Origin: Mycolicibacterium sp.
GTDB taxonomy: Bacteria; Actinomycetota; Actinomycetes; Mycobacteriales; Mycobacteriaceae
Reading direction: 5' to 3'
Assembly: GCA_020637165.1 (NCBI GenBank)
Contig: JACJWN010000010.1
Coordinates: 1-64,000 of the forward strand
DNA: 64,000 nucleotides
How positions within the stretch are numbered: position 1 is the first letter of the stretch; every line of letters starts with the position of its first letter. Positions 36,883 to 45,412 of this stretch are shown here, in pieces. The notes beneath the pieces were generated by a model, which was not told the origin of the DNA, did not search any database, and saw only the letters and a list, made by a program, of their open reading frames with translations. A program made the translations under genes and the position numbers.

Positions 36883-37473
36883 ATGCCAGAACCCGACGTC
36901 GAGTCCCAGCAGCGCGGCACAGCGGTGTCCGGGTTCGGCGTGGCCTCGTTGATCCTGGCAGTGCTGTCGGTGGCCGCCGTCGTCGTGATCGCTGTGGTGT
37001 GGTCCGGGCACCGGTCCGCCGAAGCGCAGCGGACCCACCAGGCCCGGGCCATGCAGGCGGCCGCCGAGTGGACCGACGTGCTGATCAACATGAACGCCGA
37101 CAACGTCGAGGGCAGCATGGGCCGGCTGCGCGACGGGACCGCCGGCGAGCTCAATGCCGGCTTCGAGGCGGCCATCGCCCCCTACCGCGACGTGGTCAAG
37201 ACGCTGCGCTCACAGACCACCGGTCAGGTCGAGTCTGTCTCGATCGAGGAATTGCACAGCAACCTCGATGCAGAGCCGGGCCGCCAGCGTCCACCGGCCC
37301 CGCCGACGCTGCCGCCGGATGTCTCGTCCCGCACCGACACCGTGCTGGTCGTCGCGACGTCGGTCAGTGAGAACGCCGGTAACAAACCGACGACGGTGCG
37401 ATGGAACCTGCGGCTGGGTGTCTCCGACGTGGACGGGAAACCGATGATCTCCCGGCTGGAGTCGCTGCGGTGA
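36883..37473 (+). CDS. omamA: Orphan Mce-associated membrane protein OmamA
   Basis: 196 residues from ATG at 36883. One N-terminal helix at about 20-43 (LILAVLSVAAVVVIAVVW) and an extracytoplasmic Mam fold with AEWTDVLINMNADNVEGSMG, ending in TTVRWNLRLGVSDVDGKPMISRLES. It is the Rv0199 counterpart; OmamA is known to be needed for Mce1 stability and fatty-acid/cholesterol import in M. tuberculosis. It is encoded 15 kb from mce1 in this window. The stop overlaps the next gene by four bases (GTGA). It is divergent from zmp1 with 73 bp between. Confidence 0.88.
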   Translation: MPEPDVESQQRGTAVSGFGVASLILAVLSVAAVVVIAVVWSGHRSAEAQRTHQARAMQAAAEWTDVLINMNADNVEGSMGRLRDGTAGELNAGFEAAIAPYRDVVKTLRSQTTGQVESVSIEELHSNLDAEPGRQRPPAPPTLPPDVSSRTDTVLVVATSVSENAGNKPTTVRWNLRLGVSDVDGKPMISRLESLR

Positions 37474-38159
37474 GGAACCTGCTCCGCCTGATCGGTGTCG
37501 ACGTGCTCACACCGTTGGCCGCGATCGCGGCGTTGCTGATGATCGGCGTGATGCTCGGCTGGCCGGTGTGGTGGGTGTCGGTGTCTTCGATGCTGTGCCT
37601 GCTGATCGTGCAGGCCGTGATCGTCAATGTGATCGGCTACCGCCGGGATCTGGTCACGGTGGGCACCGACGACGCCGCTCCAGGGTTGCGGCTGGCCGTT
37701 GTCGCGGTCGCCGCGGCCACGCTGGTCGCCGCGGCGATCGTCGGCTACACCCGCTGGACGGTGCCCGACGGTACCTTCGAGCGCGATTCGGTCGAGGTGG
37801 TACGGATAGCCTCAAAGGTCTCCGAGGCCACCGCAACGTTCACGCCGACCGACCCGGAGTTGTCGATCGACCAGGCGATGTCGATGATGACCCCGGAGAG
37901 CGCCGAGGCGTTCAAGGCCCAATTCGCCCCCGCCGCAGCCGATATGGCCAAGCGGGAGGTGACCGCCCGCGCGCAGACCATCTCGGCCGGACTCGAGGCG
38001 CTGGGCCGTTCGGCGGCCAGCGTCGCGGTTGTCCTCCGTGGCACCCAGGCCGCGCCGGGCGGCGAGCCCAGCAGCGCGGTGTTGGCGCTGCGGGTGGGGC
38101 TGGCCAAGCAGGACGGGGACTGGAAAGTGGTCGATGTGGCGGCCATCAAGTCCCAGTGA
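37470..38159 (+). CDS. omamB: Orphan Mce-associated membrane protein OmamB
   Basis: 229 residues from GTG at 37470 overlapping omamA; the length equals that recalled for Rv0200. Unlike single-helix Mam proteins, it has two N-terminal helices (PLAAIAALLMIGVMLGWPVWW and MLCLLIVQAVIVNVIGY) and a third (LAVVAVAAATLVAAAIVGY) before the extracytoplasmic Mam domain. That domain ends WKVVDVAAIKSQ. It probably acts with OmamA on the Mce complexes. Its stop codon lies inside an 18-bp tandem repeat. Confidence 0.87.
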   Translation: MRNLLRLIGVDVLTPLAAIAALLMIGVMLGWPVWWVSVSSMLCLLIVQAVIVNVIGYRRDLVTVGTDDAAPGLRLAVVAVAAATLVAAAIVGYTRWTVPDGTFERDSVEVVRIASKVSEATATFTPTDPELSIDQAMSMMTPESAEAFKAQFAPAAADMAKREVTARAQTISAGLEALGRSAASVAVVLRGTQAAPGGEPSSAVLALRVGLAKQDGDWKVVDVAAIKSQ

Positions 38160-38200
38160 GGCGGCAAGCCCCGGTGCGGCATCAAGTCCCGGTGAGGCGG
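38147..38200. repeat. 18-bp tandem repeat across a convergent gene junction
   Basis: Three units of 18 bp: caagtcccagtgaggcgg (38147-38164), caagccccggtgcggcat (38165-38182) and caagtcccggtgaggcgg (38183-38200). Units 1 and 3 differ at one base. The array covers the omamB stop and the last codons of the opposing CoA-binding protein. Confidence 0.85.
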
Positions 38201-38610
38201 GCGTAGTCCACCTTCAAACAGCGGTCCATGACTACGATCAGACCGGCGGCGCGTGCCCTCTCGGCGACCTTTTCGTGCCAGAGCCCCTGCTGAAGCCACA
38301 GATACTTCGGCAGCGGCGCGCAGCGCAGAACCTCATCGAGCACCGCGGGCAGTTCGTCGTAGCGACGGAAGACGTCGACCATGTCCGGCACCACCGGCAG
38401 ATCGGCCAGCCGCGGGTAGGCCGTGATCCCGCCGACGGCGCTGATATTCGGGTTGACCGGGTAAAGCCGGTAGTGGCTGTGGTGGGCCAGGTACTCGAAC
38501 ACGTCGTGGCTGGGCCGCAACGGGTTGTCCGAGGCGCCGACGACCGCAACGGTGCGGGTGTCGCGCAGGATCTCCCGCAGCTCAGCCGGGGCCGGATTGG
38601 AAGTAGCCAT
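38182..38610 (-). CDS. CoA-binding domain protein (YccU-like)
   Basis: A 142-residue single-domain CoA-binding Rossmann protein, as in the N-terminus of succinyl-CoA synthetase alpha or YccU. Features are TVAVVGASDNPLRPSHDVFEYL at residues about 20-41, YRLYPVNPNISAVGGITAYP, MVDVFRRYDELP, LWLQQGLWHEKVAERARAAG and MDRCLKVDY. The physiological role of such proteins is unclear; they may bind CoA or acyl-CoA. It overlaps the upstream regulator-like gene by 29 bp, so it belongs to the mmpL11 operon (minus strand). Its 3' end lies in a tandem repeat. Confidence 0.88.
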   Translation of the reverse strand: MATSNPAPAELREILRDTRTVAVVGASDNPLRPSHDVFEYLAHHSHYRLYPVNPNISAVGGITAYPRLADLPVVPDMVDVFRRYDELPAVLDEVLRCAPLPKYLWLQQGLWHEKVAERARAAGLIVVMDRCLKVDYARLTGT

Positions 38611-39076
38611 CGGAGTTGTTCATCTCGGACCGGTCCTGGGCACGTTGCGCACGCATCTTGGCGAAGCGGTCGGACAGCCGGCGCATCCTGATCATCAGCG
38701 ATGCCGGTGGGCTCACCGTCGCGTCCAGGAAGGCGCTCAGGTCCGCGCCGGTCACCCCGATCCGGGAGGCGAACTCCGCCTCCGCCAGGCCGGAGCGCTC
38801 CAGCAGCAGCTGAACGTGCCGCGCCGCCTCGGCCCTTTCGTTGGCCGCCAGGTGATTGCGGGCGCGTCCGAGAACCTCGGTCAGGGCCTTGGAGACGCCG
38901 TAGGGAGCGGCCGCCTCGAGCACCTCTTCGACCTGGCGGGCGGTGCGGCCGTAGGGATCGCGTTTGATGGCGACGACGATGCGCTGCCAGATTGAGATGT
39001 CGCCGGTCTCCAACGCCGAGCGGATCGACGAGGTGGGCCAGAACTCCACGGGCGGGTCGTCGTACTGGCGAGTCAA
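38582..39076 (-). CDS. HTH-type protein of unknown function (Rv0201c-like)
   Basis: 164 residues. The probable start is TTG at 39076, overlapping the mmpL11 stop. The mid-region LERSGLAEAEFASRIGVTGADLSAFLD reads like an XRE-type helix-turn-helix, and the C-terminus SPPASLMIRMRRLSDRFAKM is basic. The N-terminal half contains IWQRIVVAIKRDPYGRTARQVEEVLE, a helical segment that may bind an effector. It lies between mmpL11 and a CoA-binding protein with overlapping frames. It could be a regulator of the operon, but no operator was identified. Confidence 0.78.
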   Translation of the reverse strand: MTRQYDDPPVEFWPTSSIRSALETGDISIWQRIVVAIKRDPYGRTARQVEEVLEAAAPYGVSKALTEVLGRARNHLAANERAEAARHVQLLLERSGLAEAEFASRIGVTGADLSAFLDATVSPPASLMIRMRRLSDRFAKMRAQRAQDRSEMNNSDGYFQSGPG

Positions 39077-41985
39077 CTCGCCTCCTCAAGAATCGCCACC
39101 GCGAGCGCCAGGCACCGCCGCCGGACATCGTCCCACTCGGCCTCCGCCTCCGGGCCGGCCCACCGGCCGTCGTCAGGGGCCTCGGTCGGGATCGGATCGG
39201 CCAGTCGGCGGACCAGTTGCGTCGCGATCCAGCTTCGCTCCGGTCGCCCAGAACTGTAGTACCCGTCGATACCCGCCAGAACCAGGGTGGCGTTGTCGAT
39301 GTTCATCGCGTCGACGAGATCGACCAGTTCGGCGTAGTCGGACCGCTGGTTGCGGCAGAGCAACAGGGCGCACTTCATCCGCAACGTCTCGGCGGCCGTC
39401 GGAATCTGCAGCCGATCACCGGTGGGAAGTTGGACGTTGGTGGTCTCGACCGGACTGCGCCGCCGCACCGGCGTTTCGGTCTCCAGCGCGTCGAGTGCCA
39501 CCGCGAGCCGCCCCCGCCACATCGTGACCGGGTGGACGGGCCGCGGCTCGTCCCCGGACCGCCCGGCCCGCGCTCGGCGGCGGTCCACGGCGCCGCTCAG
39601 GGCGGTGGTGAGCCGTACGGGGGCCTGCGCCCCGTCGCCGCCCCGAACGGCGCCGCATCCGCTGAAGGCCAGCGGATCGGCGACACTAACCGCATCGGGG
39701 GCCAGCTCCCGCAGCCGCGCGGCGGTGCGGACGACCGTGCGAAGATCCGCGGCCGGGGGTTCGATGGCCGAGATGTCGTCCGGGATGACCACGAGGTCGC
39801 CCACGTCGAGTTTGGGCAGAGGCTTCTCGAAATCGACCGCGGGCAGGATGCGTGCGAGCCAGCCCGGCAGCCACCAGTTCCACCGGTCGAACATCGCCAT
39901 CAGCGCCGGCACCAACACCATCCGCACCACGGTGGCGTCCACCGCGATCGCGACCGCGCAGGCAACCCCCAGCTGGGCAACCAGCGGCATCCCGGCGAAG
40001 GCGAAGCCGATGAACACCGCGATCATGATCAGCGCTGCGCTGGTGATGGTGCGGGCGCTGGTGGCGACCCCGTAGGCCACAGCGTCGCGGGTGTCCCCGG
40101 ATTGCAGGTAGCGCTCCCGGATCCGGGTCAGCAGGAAGATCTCGTAGTCCATCGACAAGCCGAAGGTCATGGCCAGCACCAGCGGCGGGATGGTGCTGTC
40201 GATCGACGAGATCGGCTCGAAGCCAAGGCGCTCCAGCCAGCCCCACTGGAACACCATCACCAGGCTGCCGTAGGCCGCCGCCACCGACAACACGGTCATC
40301 AGCACGCCCTTGATCGCCAGCACCACCGAACGGATGGAGATCAGCAACATGACGAAGGCGATCACCGAGACGAAGACGAAGACCAGCACCTGGGTCTGTG
40401 CCACCCGGTCGTCGAAATCCTTGATCAGTGCCGTCGGCCCGCCGACGTCGATCCGGACGCCGGCCGTTTCGGGGAGTTTGGGCAGTGTGGCGCGCAGCCA
40501 GTCGATTGTGTCGCGTGCCCGCATCTCCTCGGGGTCGACGGCGAGTACCGCCGAGAGCAGAGCGCTACGGTTGTCGTCGGAGAACACCGGCGGTGCCACC
40601 GAGACGATGTTGACCGCCTGCCCGGTCACCCGGCTGACAGCGTCCAGTACGGGCGCGTTGACCGGATCGGAGGCCCCCGGACCCTCGTCCGGGAAGGTGA
40701 CCAGGATCCGGATCGGACCGAGCGCGCCCGGGCCCAGTGCCTCGGCGGCGGCGGCCACCCCGCCGCGGATCTCGTGCGAGGAGGGGAACTGCCGCTGCAT
40801 GCTGTTGCCGAGCAGCATCGAGAAGGCCGGCGCGGCGATGATCAGCAGGAACGCCGTGGCGGCCACCGCCGACACCCACGGGCGGCGCATCACGGTGCCC
40901 ACCCAGCGGGTCCAGAACCGCGACCTGGTGGCTTCCGGCCGCCGCGACCAGTTCAGCAGCGGTGACCTGCGGGCCGCGGCGCGGCCGAAGACCGACAGCA
41001 CCGAGGGCGTCAGGGTCGTAGAGGTCAGCACGGCGAATGCGACCGCGAGGATCGCTCCGGTGGCCATCGACCGCAGCACCGGCGTGCCGATCAGATAGAT
41101 GCCGGTCAGCGAGGCGATGACGGTGAGCCCCGACAGCACCACGGCCAGGCCCGAGGTTCCCATGGCGGCGTCGGTCGCCTCGGCGGGGTCGCGCCCGGCC
41201 CGTAGTTCCTCTCGGAAGCGCATCAGGACGAACAGCGAGTAGTCGATAGCCAGGGCGATGCCGAACATCGACACCGTGGAGGTGACGAACACCGACATGG
41301 TGGTCAGCATCGACAGCAGATATACGACACCCATGGTCACCGCGACGGTGAAGATCCCCAACGCCAGCGGGATCGCTGCCGCAGCCAGCGAGCCGAACAC
41401 CGCGACGAGCACGATCAGCACGATCGGCAGGTTCCAGCGCTCGGCGGCGGCGATGTCCTGTTTGGTGCTGGTCTGCGCCGCCGCGCCGAGGGCGCCCTGG
41501 CCGATGACGTACAACCGGACCCGGCCGTTCTCGGTCTTGCCGGGCTGATCGCCCACCACCCCGATCTTGGTCCGAAGCTGCCGAGCCACGTCGACCGCAC
41601 CGGTGTTGTCGAAGTCCAGCCGCAAGGTCACCACATAGGGCCGGTCCGGGGCCGGCGGGGGCTGGGTGTCGTTCGGCACCAGCGCCAGGCTGGGAATCTC
41701 CCGCGCGGCTTTCTCGAGTTGGGCGACGGCGGCGGTCATATCGTCGTAGGTGGCGTCCGCGCGGGGCGCGGCGACCATCGCCAGCGGGGAGGCGCCCTGA
41801 CCCGGGTAGTGATCCTCCAGCTCGTACTGCACATACAGCGACTGGGAGCCCGGAACGTCGAACCCCCCACCGGTCAGGTGATTGGACTGAGTCAGAGCCA
41901 GCCAGATCGAGGGTCCCAGGGCCAGCAGCCAGCAGGTGAAAACCAGCCAGCGGTGTCTGCGCAGGCTGCCGCTCAGGCGCATCAT
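39073..41985 (-). CDS. mmpL11: RND-superfamily lipid/haem transporter MmpL11
   Basis: 970 residues from ATG at 41985 (MMRLSGSLRRHRW), matching the M. tuberculosis start; a further 28 upstream residues in frame are not family-like. It is a 12-helix RND protein with two periplasmic loops. The proton-relay Asp-Tyr pairs are visible as GIALAIDYSLFVLMR and FGLSMDYEIFLLTR. The last 260 or so residues form a cytoplasmic domain with SPVETTNVQLPTGDRLQIPT. In mycobacteria MmpL11 exports mycolic ester wax and long-chain TAG and contributes to haem uptake with the Rv0203 haemophore, whose homologue lies divergently 177 bp away. Confidence 0.95.
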   Translation of the reverse strand: MMRLSGSLRRHRWLVFTCWLLALGPSIWLALTQSNHLTGGGFDVPGSQSLYVQYELEDHYPGQGASPLAMVAAPRADATYDDMTAAVAQLEKAAREIPSLALVPNDTQPPPAPDRPYVVTLRLDFDNTGAVDVARQLRTKIGVVGDQPGKTENGRVRLYVIGQGALGAAAQTSTKQDIAAAERWNLPIVLIVLVAVFGSLAAAAIPLALGIFTVAVTMGVVYLLSMLTTMSVFVTSTVSMFGIALAIDYSLFVLMRFREELRAGRDPAEATDAAMGTSGLAVVLSGLTVIASLTGIYLIGTPVLRSMATGAILAVAFAVLTSTTLTPSVLSVFGRAAARRSPLLNWSRRPEATRSRFWTRWVGTVMRRPWVSAVAATAFLLIIAAPAFSMLLGNSMQRQFPSSHEIRGGVAAAAEALGPGALGPIRILVTFPDEGPGASDPVNAPVLDAVSRVTGQAVNIVSVAPPVFSDDNRSALLSAVLAVDPEEMRARDTIDWLRATLPKLPETAGVRIDVGGPTALIKDFDDRVAQTQVLVFVFVSVIAFVMLLISIRSVVLAIKGVLMTVLSVAAAYGSLVMVFQWGWLERLGFEPISSIDSTIPPLVLAMTFGLSMDYEIFLLTRIRERYLQSGDTRDAVAYGVATSARTITSAALIMIAVFIGFAFAGMPLVAQLGVACAVAIAVDATVVRMVLVPALMAMFDRWNWWLPGWLARILPAVDFEKPLPKLDVGDLVVIPDDISAIEPPAADLRTVVRTAARLRELAPDAVSVADPLAFSGCGAVRGGDGAQAPVRLTTALSGAVDRRRARAGRSGDEPRPVHPVTMWRGRLAVALDALETETPVRRRSPVETTNVQLPTGDRLQIPTAAETLRMKCALLLCRNQRSDYAELVDLVDAMNIDNATLVLAGIDGYYSSGRPERSWIATQLVRRLADPIPTEAPDDGRWAGPEAEAEWDDVRRRCLALAVAILEEAS

Positions 41986-42162
41986 GAACTGCTGGATGGT
42001 TGTACTCCCCGCGAACTTCCGGAAAACACCGATTTGCGTGGCTGCGAGCCTACCGCAGCAACCTGGCAATCAACTGGTGGCGAGAACTGCCGTCAGGGCG
42101 GACCGTCCGGAGGCGCTCGCTTAGGATGTCGGGAGTCGCCGTCACGTTAAGGAGTCCGAGCA

Positions 42163-42528
42163 ATGATGATTTCTACCCGCCGAGTCCTTGGTGGAGTGGT
42201 CGGTGCCGGGACGGTAGCCGGCGCCCTGCTGGTAGGGATGGCTCCGTCGGCGCTGGCGACGCCGCCGAACTGCACGGCCGCCGACCTGGCCGGGGTGTCC
42301 GCCGGGGTGTCCGCCGCGACGTCGGCCTATCTGTTCACCCACCCCGATGTCAACGCCTTCTTCACCGGCCTGGAGGGTGCGCCGCGCGACACCCTGCGTC
42401 CGCAGATTCAGCAATACCTCGACGCCAACCCCCAGGTGAAGGACGAACTGGCCGGCATCCGTCAGCCGCTGGTGGACCTGAAGAACCGCTGCGGCGGCGA
42501 CGAGTCGGTCGAGGTGCCCACTCCCTAA
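42163..42528 (+). CDS. Secreted haemophore (Rv0203-like)
   Basis: 121 residues. A signal peptide (VVGAGTVAGALLVGMAPSALA), then a small helical mycobacterial haemophore domain with two Cys (PPNCTAADL and KNRCGGDE). The haem-binding pair Tyr-x3-His is present in SAYLFTHPDVNAFF. The downstream His ligand described for M. tuberculosis Rv0203 appears replaced in QQYLDANPQV, possibly by Tyr (memory-based alignment). ATG at 42163 with AAGGAG at 42149-42154; -10-like taggat at 42122-42127. It is divergent from mmpL11, its presumed haem acceptor. The stop overlaps that of the convergent DUF3054 gene. Confidence 0.88.
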   Translation: MMISTRRVLGGVVGAGTVAGALLVGMAPSALATPPNCTAADLAGVSAGVSAATSAYLFTHPDVNAFFTGLEGAPRDTLRPQIQQYLDANPQVKDELAGIRQPLVDLKNRCGGDESVEVPTP

Positions 42529-42938
42529 CGGTTCGGGGTTCCGTTGCGGCGGCCGGTGAGCGCCGCCAGGGCCGCCCGCCACCCCAGTAGCAGCAGCGCG
42601 GTGACCAGTGAGGCCACCACGATGAAGCTAACGGCGATGCCCGCCGAGGTGGCTTTGCGCAACGCCATGCCCACCACCACGGTGCACACCCATACGGCGA
42701 GGCCGGTGGGCGCGATGGCGGTCGGGCGGCGCCACCCCCGGGATAGCAGCCAGCCGGCCAGCGTTCCGGTTATGAACGGCCAGGCCGTCTCGGCGACACC
42801 GGCGAGGCTGACTCCCTCTGCGTGGCTGCGCCGGCCCAGCGCGGTGAACACCAGCACGCACGCCAGATCGGCGGTCAGCGCGCCCGCGGCCGTGCTGGAA
42901 CGTCGCTGGCTGGTTGGGATCGGCTCGCGAGTGACCAT
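42525..42938 (-). CDS. DUF3054 family membrane protein
   Basis: 137 residues with four hydrophobic segments. Family-like motifs are LTADLACVLVFTALGRRSHAEG, AWPFITGTLAGWLLSRGWRRP, and LAVWVCTVVVGMALRKATSAG followed by AVSFIVVASLVTALLLLGWR. DUF3054 proteins are small actinobacterial membrane proteins of unknown role. It lies between the haemophore and the flippase-like gene; I do not recall a counterpart here in M. tuberculosis. The stop codons of this gene and the haemophore overlap on opposite strands. Confidence 0.82.
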   Translation of the reverse strand: MVTREPIPTSQRRSSTAAGALTADLACVLVFTALGRRSHAEGVSLAGVAETAWPFITGTLAGWLLSRGWRRPTAIAPTGLAVWVCTVVVGMALRKATSAGIAVSFIVVASLVTALLLLGWRAALAALTGRRNGTPNR

Positions 42939-42953
42939 GGTGCTCGAGGATAT

Positions 42954-44150
42954 TCAGCTCTGCTCGTCGCCGCCCCGGCCGGGGTCCGGCGCTGGGTCGG
43001 GTGGGGGCAGCGGGCCCTGCAGGGCGGTGTCGGCCGGGTCGTGCCGCGCCCGCCGTGCCTCGAGGTCGGCCACTTCCTGTGCGGCTAGTTCCTCGACGAC
43101 CGTGTCGGGGTCGAGGGCGCCCTCGGTGCGGAACATCAAGAAGAACACCACCCAGCCGATCGCGGAGATGAAAATCCAGCTCACCAGCCGGTAGATCAGC
43201 ATCGCCGAGATCGCCGAGGGCAGCGCCATGCCGCTGGACACCAGGCCGGGCACCAGGACGGCCTCGACCACCAGCAGTCCGCCGGGCATCAGGGGAATCG
43301 CGCCCGCCGCGCGTGCCGCGGCGTAGGCGACGGTCAACCCCGCCAGCGACGGATGGCCGCCGGCCGCATAGGCCGCGAAGGCCAGGCAGGCCACATCGGC
43401 GATCCAGTTGAACAGCGACCAGCCGAAAGCCTCTCCGAGCGTGCTCCGGCTCAGGCTCACCGATTCCAGTTGCGCGAGGGTCTCGCGCCACTTGTGCAAG
43501 CCGGTGTCGGCGGGTTTGCCCCGGGCGGAGTTCACCCACCCCAGCACCCTCACCCCGATGCCGTCGACGAGTTCGGGCCGGGTCGCCACCGCTTGGGCCA
43601 GCAGCAGCAGCGCCACGAAACCCCCGAGGGTAAACAGCAGTGAGAACGGGTTGTCCTTGGCGCCCAGCATGAACGCGCCGCCCAGTCCCAGCAGGGCCAG
43701 GCCGACCACCTGCAGGGCGCCCGACATCACCAGTTGCCAAGACGCCACCACCGGACTGGCTCCCCACAAGCGCTGCTGGCGATAGACGAAGGTGGCCGAG
43801 AGTACGGGGCCGCCGGGAAGCGTGGTGCTCAGCGCGTTCCCGGCGTAGAACACCGCCTCGGAACGCCACTGCCGGACGATCACCCCGGCTGAACGCAGCA
43901 GCGTGCGCTGAATCTGGGCGAAGCTGTGCATCGAGGCCATTGCCGCCCCGATCGCCGCGAGGACCCACCAGAGGTTCGCTGAGAGCAGGCTCATCCACGC
44001 CTTGGCCAGTTGATCCCAGACCAGGCTCAGTTCCACGGCGAGGATCACCGCCGCCGTCCCGAGGACCGCCCAGCGCACCCACCAGCGTTTGCCCCGTGCC
44101 GCCGGTCCGTTCCCCGCGCGTGCGGAGTTGACCGGCGTGTCCTGGGTCAC
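42954..44150 (-). CDS. Lysylphosphatidylglycerol synthetase TM-like/UPF0104 protein (Rv0204c-like)
   Basis: 398 residues with about eight membrane helices. It resembles the flippase-like membrane part of MprF without the aminoacyl-transferase domain. Features are VRWAVLGTAAVILAVELSLV at the N-terminus, AVFYAGNALSTTLPGGPVLSATFVYRQ near 130, and AYAAARAAGAIPLMPGGLLVVEAVLV near 290. Such proteins are thought to move lipids across the membrane. Its place beside mmpL3 and mmpL11 in mycobacteria suggests an envelope role, but none is proven. The C-terminus is a Pro/Asp-rich tail. Confidence 0.87.
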   Translation of the reverse strand: MTQDTPVNSARAGNGPAARGKRWWVRWAVLGTAAVILAVELSLVWDQLAKAWMSLLSANLWWVLAAIGAAMASMHSFAQIQRTLLRSAGVIVRQWRSEAVFYAGNALSTTLPGGPVLSATFVYRQQRLWGASPVVASWQLVMSGALQVVGLALLGLGGAFMLGAKDNPFSLLFTLGGFVALLLLAQAVATRPELVDGIGVRVLGWVNSARGKPADTGLHKWRETLAQLESVSLSRSTLGEAFGWSLFNWIADVACLAFAAYAAGGHPSLAGLTVAYAAARAAGAIPLMPGGLLVVEAVLVPGLVSSGMALPSAISAMLIYRLVSWIFISAIGWVVFFLMFRTEGALDPDTVVEELAAQEVADLEARRARHDPADTALQGPLPPPDPAPDPGRGGDEQS

Positions 44151-44230
44151 GATTTTCAGCGTAACCGCGCAGGGTGTTTCCGTTGCCGTTCGCCGCGGGA
44201 TGTCGGGGCCGTGCGGATAAGGTGTGGCCC

Positions 44231-45391
44231 ATGCCGGCCGACGGCGTCTACGACGACGATGCAGTCGATCCCTTCGTGCGGAAGACCGCCGCCTGGGCGT
44301 GGCGGTTGCTGGTCATCCTCGGGGCGATCCTGGCGCTGTTGTGGCTGATCCAGCGTCTGAAGGTGATCGTGGTGCCGGTCGCGCTGGCCGTCATCCTGAC
44401 CGCGCTGCTGCTGCCGGCCGTCGACTGGCTGGACCGCCGGAGGGTGCCGCGCGGCGGTGCGGTTGCCCTGGTGCTGTTATCCGGCTTCGCGCTGTTCGGC
44501 GGGATCCTGACCTTCGTTGTGGCGCAGTTCGTCTCCGGACTGCCGGACGTGGTCGAGCAGGTGACCCGCAGCATCGACCACGCCACCCGGTGGCTCATCG
44601 AGGGCCCCGCCCACCTTAGCCTGGAGCAGATCGACAGGGCCGGCGACACGGCGGTCAAGGCGTTGCGGGACAACCAGGAACGGATCACTCACGGCGCGCT
44701 GTCCACCGCCGCCACATTGACCGAAATCGTCACCGGCGCCGTACTGACGCTGTTCACGCTGATCTTCCTGTTGTACGGGGGCCGCAACATCTACGCCTAC
44801 CTCACCCGGATCGTGCCCGCGCACACCCGGGACCGCGTGCGGGCGGCGGGCCGTGCCGGATTCGGCTCACTCATCGGCTACGTCCGGGCGACGTTCCTGG
44901 TCGCGCTGGTCGACGCCGTCGGCATCGGGGCCGGCTTGGCGATCATGGGCGTGCCGCTGGCCCTTCCGTTGGCGTCACTGGTTTTTCTGGGCGCGTTCAT
45001 CCCGTTGGTCGGCGCCGTTCTGAGCGGATTTCTCGCGGTCGTGGTGGCGCTGCTGGCCAAGGGTTTCGTCTACGCCCTGTTCACCCTCGGGCTCATCATC
45101 GCCGTGCAGCAACTCGAGGCACACGTGCTGCAGCCGCTGGTGATGGGCCGCGCGGTCTCGATCCACCCGCTGGCCATCGTGCTCGCGATCTCGACCGGTG
45201 CCGTTCTCGCAGGTATCACCGGCGCGCTGCTGGCGGTGCCGGTCCTGGCCTTTCTCAACAGCGCCATCCGAGTTCTCGCCGCATCGGATCCGGCCGCCGA
45301 GGCGGCCGAACTGGAGGCCAGCGAGGACCCGGTGATCATGGAGGCCCAACCCGACACTCCACCCGGTGGCCACGCCGGCCACCGGGAATGA
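44231..45391 (+). CDS. AI-2E family membrane transporter (Rv0205-like)
   Basis: 386 residues from ATG at 44231. An AI-2E/PerM family protein with eight or so helices: [36 protein letters not shown] at the start and [20 protein letters not shown] mid-protein. The family hallmark [21 protein letters not shown] lies near 260, and [28 protein letters not shown] near 300. The substrate is unknown; relatives include putative Na+/H+ antiporters and exporters. The C-terminal acidic tail is encoded by a hairpin that may be the terminator. It is convergent with mmpL3. Confidence 0.9.
   Translation: MPADGVYDDDAVDPFVRKTAAWAWRLLVILGAILALLWLIQRLKVIVVPVALAVILTALLLPAVDWLDRRRVPRGGAVALVLLSGFALFGGILTFVVAQFVSGLPDVVEQVTRSIDHATRWLIEGPAHLSLEQIDRAGDTAVKALRDNQERITHGALSTAATLTEIVTGAVLTLFTLIFLLYGGRNIYAYLTRIVPAHTRDRVRAAGRAGFGSLIGYVRATFLVALVDAVGIGAGLAIMGVPLALPLASLVFLGAFIPLVGAVLSGFLAVVVALLAKGFVYALFTLGLIIAVQQLEAHVLQPLVMGRAVSIHPLAIVLAISTGAVLAGITGALLAVPVLAFLNSAIRVLAASDPAAEAAELEASEDPVIMEAQPDTPPGGHAGHRE
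45362..45386 (+). terminator. Terminator hairpin inside the 3' end of the AI-2E gene
   Basis: Perfect 9-bp arms cccggtggc (45362-45370) and gccaccggg (45378-45386) with a 7-nt loop, ending three bases before the stop codon. The intergenic space to mmpL3 is only 21 bp, so the coding end doubles as the stem. It lacks a clear U-tract. Confidence 0.5.
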
Positions 45392-45412
45392 ATCGGGTTT
45401 CCGGCCGCAGAT

